A DNA stretch of 64,000 bases from assembly GCA_016716505.1 (NCBI GenBank), contig JADJWF010000011.1, positions 1 through 64,000 of the forward strand, in the 5' to 3' direction. Each line of letters opens with the position of its first letter. The first letter of the stretch is position 1. Both the position numbers and the translations under genes were made by a program. Shown piece after piece: positions 1 through 9,787 of this stretch. Under the pieces are notes generated by a model. That model saw nothing but the letters and a program-made list of their open reading frames with translations, made no database searches and was not told the DNA's origin. This DNA is from Verrucomicrobiota bacterium. Lineage in GTDB: Bacteria > Verrucomicrobiota > Verrucomicrobiia > Limisphaerales > J093.

Positions 1-2
1 AA

Positions 3-50
3 CCTACCGCGCGTGGGTTCTTCGACACCGCTTTCCGCATGATTGCGTAA
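3..50 (+). CDS. C-terminal end of an upstream gene (partial)
   Basis: Frame 3 is open from the window edge to a TAA at 48-50 and reads PTARGFFDTAFRMIA. The other two forward frames have no better ending, and the next gene starts 60 bases later on the same strand, so this is probably the last residues of a same-strand neighbour of the epimerase gene. Far too short to assign a family. Confidence 0.3.
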   Translation, partial: PTARGFFDTAFRMIA

Positions 51-109
51 ACCAACCTGCCACCGGTTTTGGGGTTGAACTGCCGCTCAGCCGCAGGCAA
101 AGTTAAGCC

Positions 110-1174
110 GTGAAATGTTTCGTCACCGGAGCCACGGGCTTCATCGGCTCCAACCTGGTCAGCGAACTGATCGCCCGTGGACACGAGGTGAAGGCCTTGA
201 TCCGTCCGGGCGCGGACACACGGGCGCTGGAAGGTCTGGCCTACGAGCCCATCGAGGGCGACCTCAGTAATCGAGCGTGGCTGGCCGCCGCCATGAAGGG
301 CTGCGACTGGTGTTTCCACGTCGCGGCGCTGTATGCGCTGTGGTTGCGGGACTACAAGCCCATGATCCGCGCCAACATTGACGGCACGCGCAATGCCCTG
401 CACGCCGCGGCCGATGCGGGTTGCGAGCGGATTGTCTATACCAGCACGGTGGGGGTGCTCCGTCCGCCGGGCATGAAACGGACCTCCGCCCGCCCCTCGG
501 ACGAACTCGACTCCGCGCGCTACTCGGACATGACCAACGAGTACAAGCGGGACCAAGTGGCGCGCTGAGGAGATTGCCGGAATCTCGCCGCCACGCTGAT
601 CGTGATCGTGAACCTGACCGCGCCGGTCGGGCCTCGCGATCTCAAGCCCACCCCCACCGGCAAGATCATCGTGGACTTCCTCAATGGCGCGATGCCGGCG
701 TACCTGAACACCGGGCTCAACTGGGTACATGTCCGGGACGTGGCTGTGGGTCATATCCTGGCTGCCGAGAAAGGCCGGATCGGTGAGCGATACATCCTGG
801 GCAACGAGGAGGGCAACTGGACCCTGAAACAAGCCCTCGACGAACTGGCCGATCTCACTGGATTGAAAGCGCCCCGCCTTGCCATGCCACGGCTGGTCGC
901 CATGGCCGCTGCCCGGGCCAGCGAGACCATGGCCTTTGTCACCCGCTCCACCCCCCGCGTGCCCGTGGCGGGCGTGCGGATGGCCAAGTACAAGATGTTC
1001 TTCACGCCGGAGAAGGCCATTCGCGAACTCGGTCTTCCGCAGACGTCACCCCGTCAGGCATTGGCCGATGCGGTGGACTGGTTTGTGAAACACGGCTTCG
1101 TCAAGGCCCCGGAACGTCTCAAGCTCCGGAGTGACAAACCTGCGGTCGCCCCGGTCGAAGTCCCGGTCGCGTAG
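110..1174 (+). pseudogene. hpnA: NAD-dependent sugar epimerase, HpnA-like, with internal TGA
   Basis: Extended short-chain dehydrogenase/epimerase, closest by eye to the hopanoid-associated sugar epimerase HpnA. It starts at GTG 110 with the Rossmann motif TGATGFIGSNL, has YTSTVGV and NEYKRD near residues 110-148 (the usual S/T and YxxxK active-site region), and the family block VGPRDLKPTPTGKIIVDF after residue 168. A TGA at 566-568 interrupts the frame. Reading about 564-580 one base over gives AEEIA, as the family expects, before the original frame resumes with NLAATLIVIVN. One extra base near 564 and one missing base near 580 therefore cancel out, and the full length (about 354 residues) is normal. 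Whether it acts in hopanoid synthesis is unproven: no squalene-hopene cyclase or other hpn gene is visible. Sequencing error is a serious alternative to true inactivation. Confidence 0.75.
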
Positions 1175-1321
1175 GTTTGGCCCCGGGCCACCGGCCCCCC
1201 CACGCACGTCCTATCGGGGATGGATCTCTTCGGCCGCGCTCGGGCCACGCACCGGTTGGCGGCACACTGACGCGCAGTTCGACGTTTGAACTGGCATTGT
1301 CAGATGGTACCCTACCGGCCC

Positions 1322-1909
1322 ATGAGTGGAACCACTTCGAGTCACACCAGTCTTACCTGGCTGGTCTTCGCATTGATGACGGTCGCCTGCTGGGGCGTGT
1401 ACGGCGTGCTGCTGCACAAGGGGCAGACGCTAATGCAGCCCGCCAGCGGACCGAAAATGGATCCGACGATCCTCCGCTACAAAGCGTTCCTCTTCGTCGG
1501 TCTGGCGTACTTTCTCACCGCCGTGCTGGCGCCGCTGGTGTTGCTGCTCTTCAAGGGACAGGCCTTCACCGGGTACACCGCCCAGGGCTCGTGGTGGTCG
1601 TTGATCGCCGGCATCGCCGGTGCAGCCGGCGCCTTCGGGGTGTTGCTGGCCTTCGGCGCAAAGGGTACGCCGGCGGTGGTGATGTCCATCGTTTTCGCCG
1701 GCGCGCCGGTGGTGAACGCGATTTACTCGATGATCCAACACCCGCCGGCCGGTGGCTGGAGCGGCGTGAAATGGCAGTTCTACCTGGGCATCGTGCTCGC
1801 CGCAGCCGGTGGTTGTCTGGTCAGCTACTTCAAGCCGGCGCCCGCGCCGGCCAAACCCGCCGCGCTGACCGCGCACGTGTCCGCTTCCGCCGCGGCCGGG
1901 CAGCGGTGA
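1322..1909 (+). CDS. DMT-type integral membrane protein
   Basis: About 195 residues with roughly five hydrophobic segments, starting TSLTWLVFALMTVACWGVYG and ending in an Ala/Pro-rich cytoplasmic-type tail. The repeated small-residue helices and the segment AVVMSIVFAGAPVVNAI resemble one half of a drug/metabolite transporter (EamA/RhaT-like) fold, so a transporter or flippase subunit is possible; the substrate is unknown. ATG 1322 was chosen because residues upstream of it are not hydrophobic or conserved-looking; ATG 1304 is an alternative. It lies between the epimerase and the ligase-like gene, whose ATG follows 7 bases after its stop, so the three may form an operon. Confidence 0.65.
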   Translation: MSGTTSSHTSLTWLVFALMTVACWGVYGVLLHKGQTLMQPASGPKMDPTILRYKAFLFVGLAYFLTAVLAPLVLLLFKGQAFTGYTAQGSWWSLIAGIAGAAGAFGVLLAFGAKGTPAVVMSIVFAGAPVVNAIYSMIQHPPAGGWSGVKWQFYLGIVLAAAGGCLVSYFKPAPAPAKPAALTAHVSASAAAGQR

Positions 1910-1916
1910 GGCGGCC

Positions 1917-3229
1917 ATGGCCGGGGCCGTTCCAGCTTCCCGCGCCGCCATCCGAACGCAACAGTTGCGGCGGCTGCGCGAACTGCTCGCCGCCACGATT
2001 CCCGCCAATCCTTTTCAAACGCGGCGGCTCGGGTCGGCCGCTGACGCCTTGCGCAAGGTCGGCTCGTTGAGTGAATTCTCGCGCCTGACGCCGCTGACTT
2101 CCAAAGACGAGCTGGTCGAAGACCAGCGCCGGCACGCGCCGTTCGGAACCAATCTCACGTATCCGCTGTCGCGCTACATCCGTTGCCACCAGACCAGCGG
2201 GACCAGCGGCACGCCCCTGCGGTGGCTGGACACGCCCGAAAGCTGGGACGAGCTCGTCGCCGCCTGGACCGAGGTCCTGCGGGCGGCCGGTGTGGCAGCC
2301 GGCGATCGGGTGATGTTCGCCTTCTCGTTTGGGCCGTTCATCGGTTTCTGGCTCGCCTTTGAGGCGGCGGAGTCTCTGGGTGCGCTGTGTCTCCCGGGCG
2401 GCGGCCTGACCAGCGCCGCCCGTCTGCGGCTGTTGCTCGATCTCGAAGCCACGATTCTTTGCTGCACCCCCACCTACGCGATTCACCTGGCCGAGACGGC
2501 GCGCACCGAACGCATCCCCATGGCGGCCTCGCGGGTGCGCTGCCTGGTCGTGGCCGGCGAACCCGGTGGCAGCATTCCCGCCACCCGCGCCCACCTTGAG
2601 ACCCTCTGGCCAGGAGCGCGTGTCTTCGACCACCATGGCATGACCGAGGTCGGTCCGGTGACGTACGAGTGCCCCGTCCAACCCGGTGTGTTGCATGTGA
2701 TGGAGGAATACTTTTTCGCCGAGGTGCTTGATCCCTGCTCCGGCACCCCGGTGTCCGCCAACCAGCGGGGTGAGTTGGTGCTCACGACCCTTCATCGCAT
2801 CGGCTCGCCACTGCTGCGCTACCGGACCGGCGATCTGGTTCAGCCCCGCTACGCGCCCGAGGATCTCGACGCGCCGCTCTGCGCGTGCGGCTGGGGCCAC
2901 CCTCGCCCTCGAAGGCGGCATCCTTGGCCGCGCCGACGACATGATCATCGTGCGCGGCGTGAACGTGTATCCGGGAGCGGTCGAGGCCGTCCTGCGACAG
3001 TTCCCGGAGGTGGCCGAATATCAAGTAACGCCTCACCCAACCCGAGGGTCTGGCCGATCTGGAGGTGAAGATCGAACCGACCGCGGACTGCGCGGACCTC
3101 GCGGGTTTGTTGCGGCGGATCGCCGGCGCCTTCCAGTCCGCGTTCGCGCTGCGCGTCCCGGTCACGGCCGCGCCACCGGGCAGCCTGCCGCGCTTCGAGC
3201 ACAAGGCGAGGCGGTGGGTGCGCCGGTAA
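1917..3229 (+). pseudogene. Phenylacetate-CoA-ligase-like adenylate-forming enzyme, two frameshifts
   Basis: AMP-binding enzyme of the PaaK type. Visible motifs are the P-loop-like HQTSGTSGTPLRW near residue 95, the glycine-rich VVAGEPGGSI, DHHGMTEVGPV, YRTGDLV, and in a shifted frame [20 protein letters not shown], the PaaK C-terminal hinge. The coding frame moves by one base near 2893 (a GGGG run) and again near 3031 (an extra C in ACGCCTCACC). Removing one base at each place gives a continuous protein of about 436 residues ending [12 protein letters not shown] at TAA 3227-3229. Length and motif order are then normal for the family. It probably activates an aromatic or other carboxylic acid to a CoA or AMP ester; the substrate is unknown. 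Two single-base gains in G/C runs may be sequencing errors. Confidence 0.75.
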
Positions 3230-3251
3230 GCGGCCTCGACTTCATCCCGCG

Positions 3252-4667
3252 CTAGGCCACGGCCCGTTGGCCGAGCCACCCCGCGATCCTTTCCGCCACG
3301 TCGTGACCGGCGATGATCGAGTCGCCGAGCGAGATGCCGTTGCGGAAATGGCCGGCCAGAAACACCCCGGGCGCTTTGGCCTCGACCTCGTCCATCAGCG
3401 CCTTGAACCGTCCGTAACCGACTTCGTATTGCGGGATCGCCCTCGGATAGACGACGCAATGCCGGTAAGTGGGCTGGCCCCGCACGCCAAGAATCGCCCG
3501 CAAATCGGCGACCGTCAGCACGACCAGTTCATCTTGGGGCTTCAAGGCCAGCTCCGGCGCTCGCACGCCGCCCACGTACGTCGTCAACAGCACGTGGCCC
3601 TTCGGCGCGCGGTTCGGAAAGAGCGAAGACGAAAACAGCGTGCCCAAGATTTGGAACCGCTCCACCGCCGGCACCAACATGCCAAAACCGTCCAGCGGAT
3701 GCGGCACCTCCTCGCGCCGGAACCCGAGCACCACGCTGGCCACCGGTGGATAATGGATCTCGGCCAGCGGTGCCAACCCGGGCGCCGGGGTCCCGCCCAG
3801 CTCGATCGCCGCCAGCCGATACGCCGGAGCGGCCAACAGGACAGCGCAGTGTTCGGTCGTCGTCGCTGCGCCGTTCGCGGTCGCGGTCACGCGCCAAGTC
3901 CCATCAGCGGCTTCGATTCGCGTCACGGCTGAACGCAGCCGCACTGCGGTTCCCAGCTTTTCGCCGAGTGTGTCCGTCAGGACCTGCAACCCCTCGTCGA
4001 AGGACACCTTTTTCGCTTCCTGCTTGGACACCTCGCCCCGGGCCTTGCGCTCCTTCGCGCCGAGGATCTGGCCCTTGATGAGCGACCCGTACCGCTGTTC
4101 CAGCGCGGCCAGTTTGGGGAAACCGTGTTGCACGGAGAGCCGGGCCGGGTCGCCGGCGTAAATGCCGGCGATCATCGGATTGATCGCGTAGTCGAGCCAC
4201 TCCTGGCCGAGCCGCCGCAGAACGAATTGCGCCACGCTCTCCTCGACTTCCGCCGGGCCGCGCCGAACGAACGGCTCGCGCAGGAGCCGCAGCTTGGCCC
4301 CCAGCGAGAACAGTTCCGTGGTGAAAAACTTCAGCGGCGACACCGGCAGACACACCGGCCGTCCGCCGCGTACCAGGTAGCGGTTCTCCGCCGCCGGATC
4401 CGAATAGAGCCGGCGCGGCTCCAGACCGAGGTCCCGGATCAGCCCGCTGATCTTGGTCGAGGTCTCGAGAATCGAGTTCGGCCCAAATTCCGCGAGGAAG
4501 CCGTTCTCGCGGATGGACTCAATGACGCCCCCCACTCGTCCGCCCGCTTCGTACACGACAACCGGCAGGCCCCGTTGCGCCAGCCGATAGCCGGCCACCA
4601 AACCGGTGATACCGCCCCCCACGATGGCAACCGGACGGGACTGGGCAGGTGGAGTTACAGCACTCAT
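3252..4667 (-). CDS. hemG: Protoporphyrinogen/coproporphyrinogen III oxidase (HemY/PpoX type)
   Basis: FAD-dependent oxidase of haem synthesis, 471 residues, the normal family length. The N-terminus carries the FAD motif [19 protein letters not shown] with a second YEAGGRVGG stretch, then [12 protein letters not shown], and the C-terminus has the amine-oxidase-type ending [20 protein letters not shown]. It oxidises protoporphyrinogen IX or coproporphyrinogen III; sequence alone does not decide which. It stands alone here: the uroporphyrinogen-decarboxylase-family gene at 40592 is distant and not a typical HemE. It is convergent with the ligase-like gene, with 22 bases between the stops. ATG 4667 is the first start before the FAD motif. 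Confidence 0.92.
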   Translation of the reverse strand: MSAVTPPAQSRPVAIVGGGITGLVAGYRLAQRGLPVVVYEAGGRVGGVIESIRENGFLAEFGPNSILETSTKISGLIRDLGLEPRRLYSDPAAENRYLVRGGRPVCLPVSPLKFFTTELFSLGAKLRLLREPFVRRGPAEVEESVAQFVLRRLGQEWLDYAINPMIAGIYAGDPARLSVQHGFPKLAALEQRYGSLIKGQILGAKERKARGEVSKQEAKKVSFDEGLQVLTDTLGEKLGTAVRLRSAVTRIEAADGTWRVTATANGAATTTEHCAVLLAAPAYRLAAIELGGTPAPGLAPLAEIHYPPVASVVLGFRREEVPHPLDGFGMLVPAVERFQILGTLFSSSLFPNRAPKGHVLLTTYVGGVRAPELALKPQDELVVLTVADLRAILGVRGQPTYRHCVVYPRAIPQYEVGYGRFKALMDEVEAKAPGVFLAGHFRNGISLGDSIIAGHDVAERIAGWLGQRAVA

Positions 4668-4967
4668 GCCGGCAGATGGTCGCCAAGGTCCCGAACCGAG
4701 TCAAACGGCCTGGCCCGGCTATCTCACAGTTCGCGGGAAACGCGTGCAGACTGTCGCCGCTGGCGTGAGCCGGCGGCGGCACGCCTGCGCCGCACGGACC
4801 GCCGCCTCACGGCGACGGCTACCGGCAATGAAGTATCCGGGCCAGGGATTCCCGGCGCCGAGCAGGCCAGACAGGCTGATCGCCGCCGCGGCCGTGTCAC
4901 GGATGGCGTCCGGTTGGAATTGCCACTTGAACGAGCCGGAGCTTGACCGCCTACTTTGGCCGCCCGA
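4668..4967. other. Intergenic region between divergent hemG and lipase-like gene
   Basis: Three hundred bases between divergently transcribed genes, so it should hold both promoters. I see no convincing -35/-10 pair, hairpin or repeat. A minus-strand frame is open here but looks like GC-driven shadow coding. Confidence 0.4.
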
Positions 4968-6887
4968 ATGACCCGTACCGTCATCGCTCTTCCCGCCAAA
5001 CGGTCCACGACCGCCTCCCGCGTGCTGCGGCCCTCGCTGGCCCTGGCGCTTGCCGTGACGCTTTTCGGGGCGGGCTGCGCCAACCCCATTGGTGCGAAAC
5101 GTGTCTCCGGCCGCGCGACCTACCGCCAACTGACCGCCAATGCGCTGACCGGTTCTTACAGCGATGCCACCCGCCAGGTGCTGCACCGCTTTGATTTGCG
5201 CGCCGCGTACGCTCGCCGGCCGGACGAAACCCTCCTCGCCCTTCATGCCCGCGCGGCGGAGGATACGCGGCGCGATGTGCTCTTCGCCCTGGCGGAGCTG
5301 AGCTACCTGCGCGGCGAGCGCCTCGCCCGCCAGGTAAGAGCCACCGAGCGCGCCAAAGCGCCCGACCATCATCTGGCCGCCGCCATCTATTCGTGGTTGT
5401 ACCTGCTGGGGGATCACCCGGAAGCGCCGCCCAGCCCCTACGATCGGCGATTCCGCGTCGCTTGCGACCTGTACAACCGCTCCGTAGCGCTCGCCTTTGC
5501 CGAGGGGCCGCGCACCAATTCCATCGTCCGGATGGCCGGCGGCGTCCGCCACACCGGCCCCGGTCCCGTGCAAGTCGAATTCCATCAAGCCGCCTTCAAG
5601 TGGCGGCTGGACGAAATCAAGGCGTTCCTGCCCGCCGACGAATTCACCGTGCGCGGCCTGACCGTGCGCGATCGCCGTCACGGCCTGGGGGCGCCGCTGA
5701 TCGCCGTCGGCGAAAACACCGATCCGCAACGCTTCGTCCGACACATCCCGGCGACCGCCCTGCTGCGCGTGGACGGCGACGCGCGCCGTTGGAGCGCCGG
5801 CACCCTGTCCGCCACACTCGAACTCTACTCGCGGTACGAGGTGGACCGGGTGTCTGTAGCCGGTAGAGAGATTCCCCTTGAGGGCGATACCACCGCGCCG
5901 CTCGCCTACTCACTCAACGCGGACTGGATTTGGAAGCTGGGCTTCGAGCAGTTCTTCTCGGGCCAGGAGAAGATCCGCAGCGCGATCTATCTTGCCCAGC
6001 CCTACCAGCCCGGCCGCATCCCGGTCATCTTCGTGCATGGCACGTTCAGCAGTCCGGTCTGGTGGGCGGAGATGTGGAACACGCTGCGCGCCGACCCCGC
6101 GCTCCGCGACCACTGTCAGTTCTGGAATTTCGTCTATCCGAGCGGCCAGCCGATCCCCGTTTCCGCCGCCCGGCTGCGCGACGAGATCAATCGGAAGGTG
6201 GCCCAACTCGACCCCGCCGGAGAAGATGCCGCCCTCCGCCAGATGGTGGTCATCGGACACAGCCAAGGTGGGTTGTTGACGAAACTGACCGCCACCGAAA
6301 CCGGCGACGCACTGTGGCGCGCGGTGTCGGCCGAGGACTTCGATCAACTGCCGCTTTCGCCCGCGGAACGGGAGGAACTCATCCAGCTCATTCGCTTCAC
6401 ACCATTGGCGACCGTCCAGCGGGTGGTGTTCATTTGTACGCCACACCGCGGCAGCTACCTCGCCACCTCCCTGGTACGGTCACTGGCGGCGCTCTTCATC
6501 CGGTTGCCGGACCGGGTCGTTCGCTCGGCCAGCCACCTGCTGGCATGGCGGGAACCGGTGCCCGGCGCTCCGGCCCACCTGGGACGCGTGCCCACCAGCC
6601 TCGACAACATGTCGCCGCGCAACCCCTGGCTGCTCGCCCTCGCGGACATCCCCGTGGCGCCCGAGGTGGCGGCTCACTCGATCATCGCCCTGAAGGGCCG
6701 CGCCCAACCGCCCAACGGCGGCGACGGCGTGGTCAAGTACCGCAGCGCCCACGTGGACTACGTCGAGTCTGAATACGTGGTGCGCGCCAGTCACGGTTGC
6801 CAGGGCAAGGCCTCGGTCATCGAGGAAGTCCGGCGCATCTTGCTCGAACATCTTGCGGACGCGGGTCAGCGACCGACGGCTCGCTAG
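4968..6887 (+). CDS. Alpha/beta-hydrolase (lipase/esterase-like) lipoprotein
   Basis: Large exported hydrolase, about 639 residues. The N-terminus is basic, then hydrophobic, and ends in the lipobox LFGAGC, so it should be acylated and anchored outside the inner membrane. The C-terminal half holds the alpha/beta-hydrolase core: VIFVHGTFSSPVWW (oxyanion-hole region), the nucleophile elbow GHSQGG about residue 430, and a late ASHGC that could supply the histidine. The first 330 residues are unlike a standard lipase and may be a binding or partner domain. ATG 4968 was preferred to TTG 4956 because it sits just ahead of the signal peptide. The natural substrate cannot be told. It is convergent with the membrane-protein gene that ends at 6917. 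Confidence 0.8.
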   Translation: MTRTVIALPAKRSTTASRVLRPSLALALAVTLFGAGCANPIGAKRVSGRATYRQLTANALTGSYSDATRQVLHRFDLRAAYARRPDETLLALHARAAEDTRRDVLFALAELSYLRGERLARQVRATERAKAPDHHLAAAIYSWLYLLGDHPEAPPSPYDRRFRVACDLYNRSVALAFAEGPRTNSIVRMAGGVRHTGPGPVQVEFHQAAFKWRLDEIKAFLPADEFTVRGLTVRDRRHGLGAPLIAVGENTDPQRFVRHIPATALLRVDGDARRWSAGTLSATLELYSRYEVDRVSVAGREIPLEGDTTAPLAYSLNADWIWKLGFEQFFSGQEKIRSAIYLAQPYQPGRIPVIFVHGTFSSPVWWAEMWNTLRADPALRDHCQFWNFVYPSGQPIPVSAARLRDEINRKVAQLDPAGEDAALRQMVVIGHSQGGLLTKLTATETGDALWRAVSAEDFDQLPLSPAEREELIQLIRFTPLATVQRVVFICTPHRGSYLATSLVRSLAALFIRLPDRVVRSASHLLAWREPVPGAPAHLGRVPTSLDNMSPRNPWLLALADIPVAPEVAAHSIIALKGRAQPPNGGDGVVKYRSAHVDYVESEYVVRASHGCQGKASVIEEVRRILLEHLADAGQRPTAR

Positions 6888-6916
6888 ACCGGGGCGGGCT
6901 GGCCGCGCCGGTCCGG

Positions 6917-7678
6917 TTACGGAGCAATCGGCGGGAAGTGGATGGGCGGGTGTTTCGGCGTCAGCCACAACCACGGTGCCAGCACAAACGCCAGCGGAGC
7001 AAAGGCGATCGGCAGCAGCACCGCCACCGGATAAGCCCACCAGCGCGGCGGCCGTGCCGGTCGGTCAGCCGGCGCCCAATGCGCCGGCAGCCAGACCATC
7101 AGGCCATACACGAAAACCCACATGCCGGCGCTGCCGAGGTTCTGCGTCCCGAAGGACAGCGTTTCCGCCAGTGTTCCCGTGATGCCAAAAAGCAGAAACA
7201 CCTGGAACGGTTCGAACCGCCACCAGCCCAGCAGGACGGCCCATGCGATGAACATCGGCACGAACATCACCACGCTGTGGTACAGCACCACGTCGAGGTA
7301 GTTGGCCGACGCCGTGATGTAAGCGTCGCCAACCGCAACCCCGAACAACGGTGCGCCATTCGTCAGCGTTGTGGTGATCGCCTCCTCGGCACACGCGAGC
7401 AGCGTGCAGCCCAGCACGAACTTCAGCCGCCACGGCAGGCGGATCCGCTCGGCCCAACCATTCACATCCGCCCGCCAACGCCACATCAAACCGCCGGCAC
7501 CCCCCACCCACAGGAGAATCAATCCCCACGCCATAGCCAAAACGGCCCGATGTGCCGGTCGCTCCCACACCGCGATCAGCACGAGCCCGCTGACCGCCAT
7601 CATCCACGCGGTGAGGAGGAGCAGGACGATCCTCGGCCAGCGGGAGGGTCGGAGTTCGCGGTCACCATCCCGACTCAT
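6917..7678 (-). CDS. Hypothetical integral membrane protein
   Basis: About 253 residues with some seven hydrophobic segments, Trp-rich, ending in a Pro/His-rich tail (TPKHPPIHFPP). I do not recognise the family. CAEEAITTTLTN within a membrane helix recalls the glutamate pair of membrane peptidases such as CPBP proteins, but no further motif supports that. It follows the MBL-fold gene with a 17-base overlap if ATG 7678 is used (ATG 7702 is possible), so the two are probably co-transcribed and translationally coupled. Confidence 0.6.
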   Translation of the reverse strand: MSRDGDRELRPSRWPRIVLLLLTAWMMAVSGLVLIAVWERPAHRAVLAMAWGLILLWVGGAGGLMWRWRADVNGWAERIRLPWRLKFVLGCTLLACAEEAITTTLTNGAPLFGVAVGDAYITASANYLDVVLYHSVVMFVPMFIAWAVLLGWWRFEPFQVFLLFGITGTLAETLSFGTQNLGSAGMWVFVYGLMVWLPAHWAPADRPARPPRWWAYPVAVLLPIAFAPLAFVLAPWLWLTPKHPPIHFPPIAP

Positions 7679-9620
7679 CCCCCACCCCCACCACGAGATC
7701 AAACCACTGCCCGTAGCGCCGGCTGTCCAGGGTCACGTCCAGACCGATCAGATGCACGCCCGGTGCCACGTCCGGCCCGGCGGTAACACGAACGGGGAAA
7801 CTGCGGCGAAACTCTCCGGCCAACTCTCCTTCGAGGATGGCCGGCTCGACCCTCACGCCCGGTGGCGCGTGCAACTCAATGCGGTGGATTTGTCGCACCG
7901 GCCGGAAGTTGCGAACCGAGATTCCCACGGACCTCGTCTCTCCAGGCTTCATCCGCACCCGGTATGGCTCGGCCCGCACCCAGTAGGGATCGAACCAGTA
8001 CCGATAATCGTCGTCCGGACTCAGGGCGCGGAAGGCCTCGCGCATCTCGTCAGCCCAGCGGCGGTAGCGTTCGATAAATTGCGCCGGGTTTGCCATCACG
8101 AACGAATGCCCGCCCACCATGATGTCCGGTTGCAGCCGGGAGAGGTATTCGCCCGCGTAGAGGTAACCCTCCTCGAGGATGCCGCTGTTATGCGCTACGA
8201 CGGCTTCGTGCCCGGTCTGGGCGGGGTTGTCCGGGTCGCCGAAGATGTTGTCGCCCGTGAAGGCGATCTTGCGTCCGTCAATGGTGGCGTGGAGGCAGAG
8301 GGCGAATTCGGTCTGGCCGGGCATCCAGTCCACGGTGAAGCGATGGCCTTCCCACTCGAACGCTTCGCCCGGCCGGAACGCGCGGTCCACGCGCACTCCG
8401 TTCATGGGCGAGCCGTCGGAGTTTCGCTTGCCGTAAGCCTGAATCGGCGCGGCATAGTCGAACCACTCCGGCTGCTCCATCTTGTCCACCATGTTGTCGA
8501 GCGCCCAGATGGGCGCACCCCACGTCGCGCGCAGGTACGGCGCCTCCAGAAAATGGTCGCCGTGGATATGCGTGATGATGATGGCGTCAATGGCCTTCAA
8601 GCCAAAGTGCTCGCGCAGCCCGGCCAGCGCGTCGTCGAGCATCGGCTCGCTCACCAGCCCGCAGTCCACCACCAGCGCATGGCCGCTCGGGGCGAGGATG
8701 AGGGCGAAATTGCCGAAGAAGTTCGGGCGCTTGAATTTGAACACGCTCGGCGTCACCTGCCACAGGTTGGAAACGACCGTTGGCGTGGACACCTTGTCCT
8801 GATACGCCGCCGCGCCGCCCTCAACGTCGTAGCCGCGCAGGTAAAGCCGCTCCAGCGTGTCGAGCTTCTCCGCGTATCGCTTCAGTTGGGCGGCCGGTTC
8901 GCGCACCGCCGGGCCGTGCGACGGCAGCAGCAGCGTGGGCTGGAGATCAGCCAGACGCGCGACCGACGCGCGCAGTGCCCGGATGCCCGCGCCGAAGCCG
9001 TAATCCCACTCGGTGTCAAACCAGTTGTGCATCTTCGCGCCGTCGAGCATCAGATCGCCACTGAAGGCCAGACGCGCGCCGCCGGTTTCAAGCAAGTAGG
9101 TCAGGCTGCCGGGACTGTTGCCGCGGGTGTCCACGCACCCGAACTCGCGGCCGCGCCAGGCGAAGGTGTCGTTCGTGCCGAAGGTGCGCTCCAGACGGAT
9201 CGGCTCAAGGGGTGGCCGCACGTAACTGGCACCGTGGATGGTCAAGGCGTCGCCCAGCCGCACGTTCAGTTTGCGGAAGTCGGCCGGCCGCTCGAACAAG
9301 TCCCGCTCGGCCTCGGGCGCGGCCAGCTTCGCGCCGGTCCCGGCCAGGCGGGGTGCGCCCTGGCATTGCTCACGGTGATGATGGGTGAACAGCACCCACT
9401 CGACACGCTTCACGCCGATGGTTTCCAAGTGATCCAGGACGCCGGCATCGCCGAGGTCAATCAGCAGCGCGGCCTCGCCGTCCCGGACCACATACACATT
9501 GCACGTGTCGGTCCAGACGAAGAGGTCCGGGGACAGTGTGGGGTCCACCAGCTTCATACCGCCGGCCCAAGCCGGCAGACAACAGGAACTCAGGAGCAGG
9601 GCCAGCAGTGAGCGTTTCAT
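7662..9620 (-). CDS. Exported protein with two metallo-beta-lactamase-fold domains
   Basis: 652 residues with a cleavable-type signal peptide (MKRSLLALLLSSCCLPAWA). Domain 1 (about 25-250) is MBL-like but its metal motif reads THHHREQ rather than HxHxDH. Domain 2 (about 270-530) has a canonical THIHGDHFLEAP, GHALVVDCG, a later TGDNIFG and a GGHS. A C-terminal beta-rich domain (about 560-652) follows. The fold hydrolyses ester, amide or phosphoester bonds with two metal ions; here domain 2 should be catalytic and domain 1 regulatory or structural. It probably works in the periplasm. Its stop overlaps the start of the downstream membrane-protein gene. Specific substrate unknown. Confidence 0.82.
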   Translation of the reverse strand: MKRSLLALLLSSCCLPAWAGGMKLVDPTLSPDLFVWTDTCNVYVVRDGEAALLIDLGDAGVLDHLETIGVKRVEWVLFTHHHREQCQGAPRLAGTGAKLAAPEAERDLFERPADFRKLNVRLGDALTIHGASYVRPPLEPIRLERTFGTNDTFAWRGREFGCVDTRGNSPGSLTYLLETGGARLAFSGDLMLDGAKMHNWFDTEWDYGFGAGIRALRASVARLADLQPTLLLPSHGPAVREPAAQLKRYAEKLDTLERLYLRGYDVEGGAAAYQDKVSTPTVVSNLWQVTPSVFKFKRPNFFGNFALILAPSGHALVVDCGLVSEPMLDDALAGLREHFGLKAIDAIIITHIHGDHFLEAPYLRATWGAPIWALDNMVDKMEQPEWFDYAAPIQAYGKRNSDGSPMNGVRVDRAFRPGEAFEWEGHRFTVDWMPGQTEFALCLHATIDGRKIAFTGDNIFGDPDNPAQTGHEAVVAHNSGILEEGYLYAGEYLSRLQPDIMVGGHSFVMANPAQFIERYRRWADEMREAFRALSPDDDYRYWFDPYWVRAEPYRVRMKPGETRSVGISVRNFRPVRQIHRIELHAPPGVRVEPAILEGELAGEFRRSFPVRVTAGPDVAPGVHLIGLDVTLDSRRYGQWFDLVVGVGDESGW

Positions 9621-9787
9621 CGCGGTGGAGAGTCAATAGTTCGCGCGCAACGGAATAACAAGCTTACGAGGCCTGCGGCAGCCCCTACGGACCTTGACCT
9701 CCAATCAGGCCGCGCCCTTCCCACGGGGGCACCCGGTCCGCTGCTGTGGCCGCCGTACCGGCCCGGGCCGGCGCGCCGCGCCGCGCG

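Noticed and set aside
4719..5744. 341-codon minus-strand frame opposite the lipase-like gene
   Set aside because: Antisense of a well-supported gene; Gly/Arg-rich composition from GC bias.
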